64,000 nt of DNA. Source: Eucalyptus grandis (Eukaryota > Streptophyta > Magnoliopsida > Myrtales > Myrtaceae). Position numbers and translations under genes: made by a program. Below the pieces are notes generated by a model. That model saw nothing but the letters and a program-made list of their open reading frames with translations, had not been told where the DNA came from and did no database searches. The stretch is taken from positions 41,584,112 through 41,648,111 of the forward strand of contig NC_052613.1 of the NCBI RefSeq assembly GCF_016545825.1, read 5' to 3'. Each line of letters starts with the position of its first letter. Within the stretch, counting starts at the first letter, position 1. Shown here in pieces: positions 61,174-64,000 of the stretch.

Positions 61174-64000
61174 TCACTGTTTGAGTAGAACTGATCTTGC
61201 CGCATCCAGATGGTTAAGCCGGCAAGTGCCCAGAAGATACTCAGGCAGCTCGTCTTCTGTGTTAGCCTGATGAGAACAGAATCCGTGCATTAGTGTGGTT
61301 CAGAAATAAAATAAGAGGGACTGAAACGAATATGAAGTAGTAGTTGGCGGAACAATTGCATAGTGAACATTAAGATGGCCAAATGAAACTTCTGTAACAA
61401 CTTAAACGACATGAACACTTTTACCTGCACCAAGAATGCCATTTCGATAACCAGGTTGTTAAGGTAACCGAGTACCAGACTAACCACTCCCCTGGCAACT
61501 GTTGATGATCCGATGTCGATCCCAAGCTGTAATGCGTATTTAGGGGTTAGCATGCTTTAGCGTGGAAATTTTCAACATGATATCTCAATTTGTGATTCAT
61601 AATTTCAGTCTTTCAATGCAGTGAATGGGTTAACAACTGTCAGGCCCAAGGACAAGCATTGTGATAATGTTACATGATCAATAAGGCAAATTGCACAAAT
61701 GGGATGAATACAAGAAGAAATGACAAATGGCTAAGCATACTGCTCTGTGTTCAGTGGCAAAACGGTCAAAAGAACATCTGAATGCCAAGATGAAAATTCT
61801 TTTAAGACTATCAATACCAATGCACCATTGTATTCCAATATATATCCCATACTGCCATGCCAAATTCAAGTAATAGAATCCCATGAAGCTGGAATGCATT
61901 GGAGTTACCTCCAAGTAGTTACTCCCATAAAAATAATTGATTTGCAGTGCCTGCCCAATAAGACAGGCTTTCTTTCCCACACTCTGCTTGACTATCCAGG
62001 AACCCTGAAAAATAAGGAAAATAATTAACAAGGTTTATGGAACATACAAAAGAAGGTGGTCAGGCCACTAAACAAAATGTATACATCTAATTGAGCTAAT
62101 CTGCATAGAATAGCAACTAATTGGAGGCAGATACTTTTCTGTCTAGTCATGTTCTAGGATAGTCATCTAACTGAGGTGAGATTGACCCTCAAGAAAACAA
62201 ATCACGAGGTAAACTTGAGTAGAATAAGTGAATTGTTTATGGTTACCTGTGCAGTACATGGGGTAGATAAACCATCTTGTCAGGTGATTCAGTGAAAATC
62301 AGAAAAGTACGCTGCTACATTATTAAATGTTAAAACAATCATGAAGGATACTGACCTTTGAAATATAAGGTATTAGCTTGAACCTTGAATTTCTATATGC
62401 ATCGTCCCCCTTGACAAAGTTCTCGAGTAAGGGTGCATCTTTCAGGGGAGTGCTCATCATGTAGTATAGTGCTAGGCTGTAGGTTGTTGATCCAGGTACC
62501 TGCTTCACAGGACATGAATCTTTATAACTGATAATGGCACTGACATCAAGGTCGATTAACATAGATAAGAGAAAATATTTGCCTGTATGTTCACAATAAA
62601 GAAGAACTCTGCTCCACCCTGGGCTGCATATTTCTGCATAACAAAGTCAGCACCTTCAGAAAACTTATAAATGTCACCATATTGAGGCAAACGCATGTGA
62701 ATGTAGAAAAGAGGTCATTCAAATTATTGGATTTAAGTTTGAACCTGAACAATACTCCCCGGCCTTCCTCCTAGGTCATCTTCCCTTTTGTCAGATCTTA
62801 GCCAATCTGCAGCAACCATTTGCATCAAGGTTCCTTTCGCTTTAACCTGGAGGACAGTTCAGAAGCAATAACATCAGAGAGAAATATGATGTATTTCTAT
62901 CAAGAAATAACTCTACAAGAACATTTTGTCAGATCAAAAAAACTTCACCACTAGGTACTTTCACCGAAGAGTTAACTGTCAATTCATTCACCTTGTTTTA
63001 TGTGGATCCATTGCATAAACAGAGTCCACAGAAGCCAACTAATCAATGGTTCTCTGAGATAACAATTAAAGTGGTCTTGTTGGCAAAAAAAATAAATATA
63101 TAATAATAATAATAACAAAAGGAAAAGAAAAGTGCCTTGGCCAACTATATGTACTACTATAGTTTCAAAATGAACAGTTTACAATGATTTCACTCTTTGA
63201 GAATATTTTATCATGCAAAGACTACTCCTTTTGCATTTCTATAGCACATAAGTTTTTTTTTTTTTTTTTTTTTTTGATACCCAGGAACCGTCATACAGCC
63301 GGCAGCCGGCGACGTAAACCTGGAGCAACGCTAGCGCAGGACCCACCACCACGACGTCGCACTTAAGACCACTAATAAACTGCGCAGTATGCAACCTTGG
63401 GGGTTTGAACTCTCGCCCTTCCGCAAAGAGGGTCTGAGCGCATACCAACACAGCCACCGAATGGGGTGGTTCTATAGCACATAAGTTACTCCTCAATATA
63501 GGCAATTTGTTAACAAAATCCCAAAAAAAAATCATCTCTGCCAACAGGTAAAGGTGGAACCTTATTCAGTGGCTAGCGGAACTTCCCACAAAGGATCATC
63601 AGTTCAGAATGATAGAGAAGAAAATACAACAAAGCACAATCATTAATCAGGCATAGTTTTCAACTCAAATCCATAATGTAAAATTAGAGTCATCTGCCAG
63701 TAGACACCATTTTGTTTCTGTTAACACTTCAACGGGTCATGTTCATATATATGAATATACCAGGCAGTGTATGAGCAAGTGCCATCCGGAGCTGGCGCTC
63801 TGGCTAATCTGTGCACTGTACACACCTTTTGATGGTCCTTTAAATAATTCTTTCCACGGATTAAAAAAGTAGAAGGGTCTGCCTCAGTCCAGCTGGAAGT
63901 CAACATGCAAGTTGGATCTTTAGGAAGAGTAGTTCCATAGCAACATGAGACAATGTCTTCTATCACCATCTCTTGTAAGTCAACATAGCCCCTCTTCTGA
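61174..64000 (-). CDS. EDR2-like protein, C-terminal DUF1336 part (5' end beyond window)
   Basis: Relative of ENHANCED DISEASE RESISTANCE 2, lipid-binding proteins with PH and START domains and a C-terminal EDR2_C (DUF1336) domain. Seven or more exons on the minus strand: 63826-64000 (an acceptor may sit at 63997), 62745-62846, 62583-62633, 62356-62499, 61909-62004, 61425-61526, 61174-61266. All joined phases are consistent. The visible part is nearly all DUF1336: SWTEADPSTFLIRGKNYL, MQMVAADWLRSDKREDD, VNIQVPGSTTYSLALYY, FKLIPYISKGSWIVKQSVG, LGIDIGSSTVARGVVSLVLG, IEMAFLVQANTEDELPEYLL, ending AARSVLLKQ. PH and START domains would lie beyond 64000. The intron 62500-62582 has a GC donor. A SINE sits in the first visible intron. 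No defects seen. Confidence 0.9.
62500..62582 (-). other. GC-AG intron of the EDR2-like gene
   Basis: The exon ends AACATACAG and the intron starts GCAAATATTTTC on the minus strand; the acceptor is GAAGCAG before GTACCTGG. The joined peptide VNIQVPGSTTYS fits the family (NLQVPGTTHYS in relatives). There is no in-frame GT at the junction. The intron is short (83 bp). Confidence 0.85.
63253..63469 (-). mobile_element. tRNA-derived SINE in an EDR2-like intron, with perfect TSD
   Basis: Minus-strand reading: A-box-like TGGCTGTGTTGGTA, B-box-like GAGTTCAAACCCCC, a body ending CGGTTCCTGGGTATC and a run of A (T run at 63253-63275). The 16-bp target duplication TTCTATAGCACATAAG is perfect (63237-63252 and 63470-63485), so the insertion is fairly recent. 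It lies in the intron 62847-63825, in the same orientation as the gene. Confidence 0.88.

Noticed and set aside
1..64000. CRISPR arrays, operons, phage or bacterial systems
   Set aside because: The genes and introns are those of a plant nucleus; no direct-repeat/spacer array or polycistronic layout is present.

Overview
The window is nuclear DNA of a flowering plant. Genes have many short exons with AT-rich GT-AG introns. They encode plant-specific families (class III HD-ZIP, PLS-class PPR, plant GATA factor, plant tyrosylprotein sulfotransferase), and the spaces between them are full of small non-autonomous transposons. A woody eudicot is likely from the protein sequences; a Myrtaceae genome such as Eucalyptus is my guess and is not shown by the sequence.

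Layout. 1-5.4 kb: promoter and long leader of a REVOLUTA-type HD-ZIP III gene. 5.4-11 kb: that gene (+, 18 coding exons, 843 aa by my splice model) with a miR165/166 site split by an intron. 11-22.7 kb: gene-free, holding a Mutator-like element remnant with a nested Tourist-like MITE, a plastid trnR-ACG fragment, a hAT-like element nested in a second Mutator-like element, and a second hAT-like element. 23.1-31.6 kb: a SAPS-domain PP6 regulatory subunit gene (+, 19 exons, 834 aa). 32.5-39.7 kb: two copies of a duplicated segment on either side of a broken polyol-transporter pseudogene (-) and a SINE. 40.0-41.6 kb: a long-TIR element with a 40-bp tandem array. 41.8-43.7 kb: an intronless PPR gene (+). 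44.2-45.8 kb: a three-exon GATA factor gene (-). 48.2-49.4 kb: a truncated TPST pseudogene (-), a damaged tandem copy of the intact 12-exon TPST gene at 52.1-57.0 kb (-). 50.5-51.4 kb: a small Mutator-like element between the two TPST copies. 61.2 kb to the end: the 3' part of an EDR2-like (DUF1336) gene (-) that runs off the window, with a young SINE in one intron.

The genes do not form a pathway; this is ordinary eukaryotic gene order. REV sets organ polarity and vascular and meristem patterning, TPST modifies secreted peptide hormones, and the SAPS protein regulates PP6 phosphatase. I found no convincing unknown multi-gene system. The most unusual material is in the transposons: identical target-site duplications that date a segmental duplication, one GC-rich core shared by elements with different ends, and palindromic and satellite-like arrays inside a hAT element. 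The clean case of tandem gene duplication followed by an internal deletion (TPST) is also notable.
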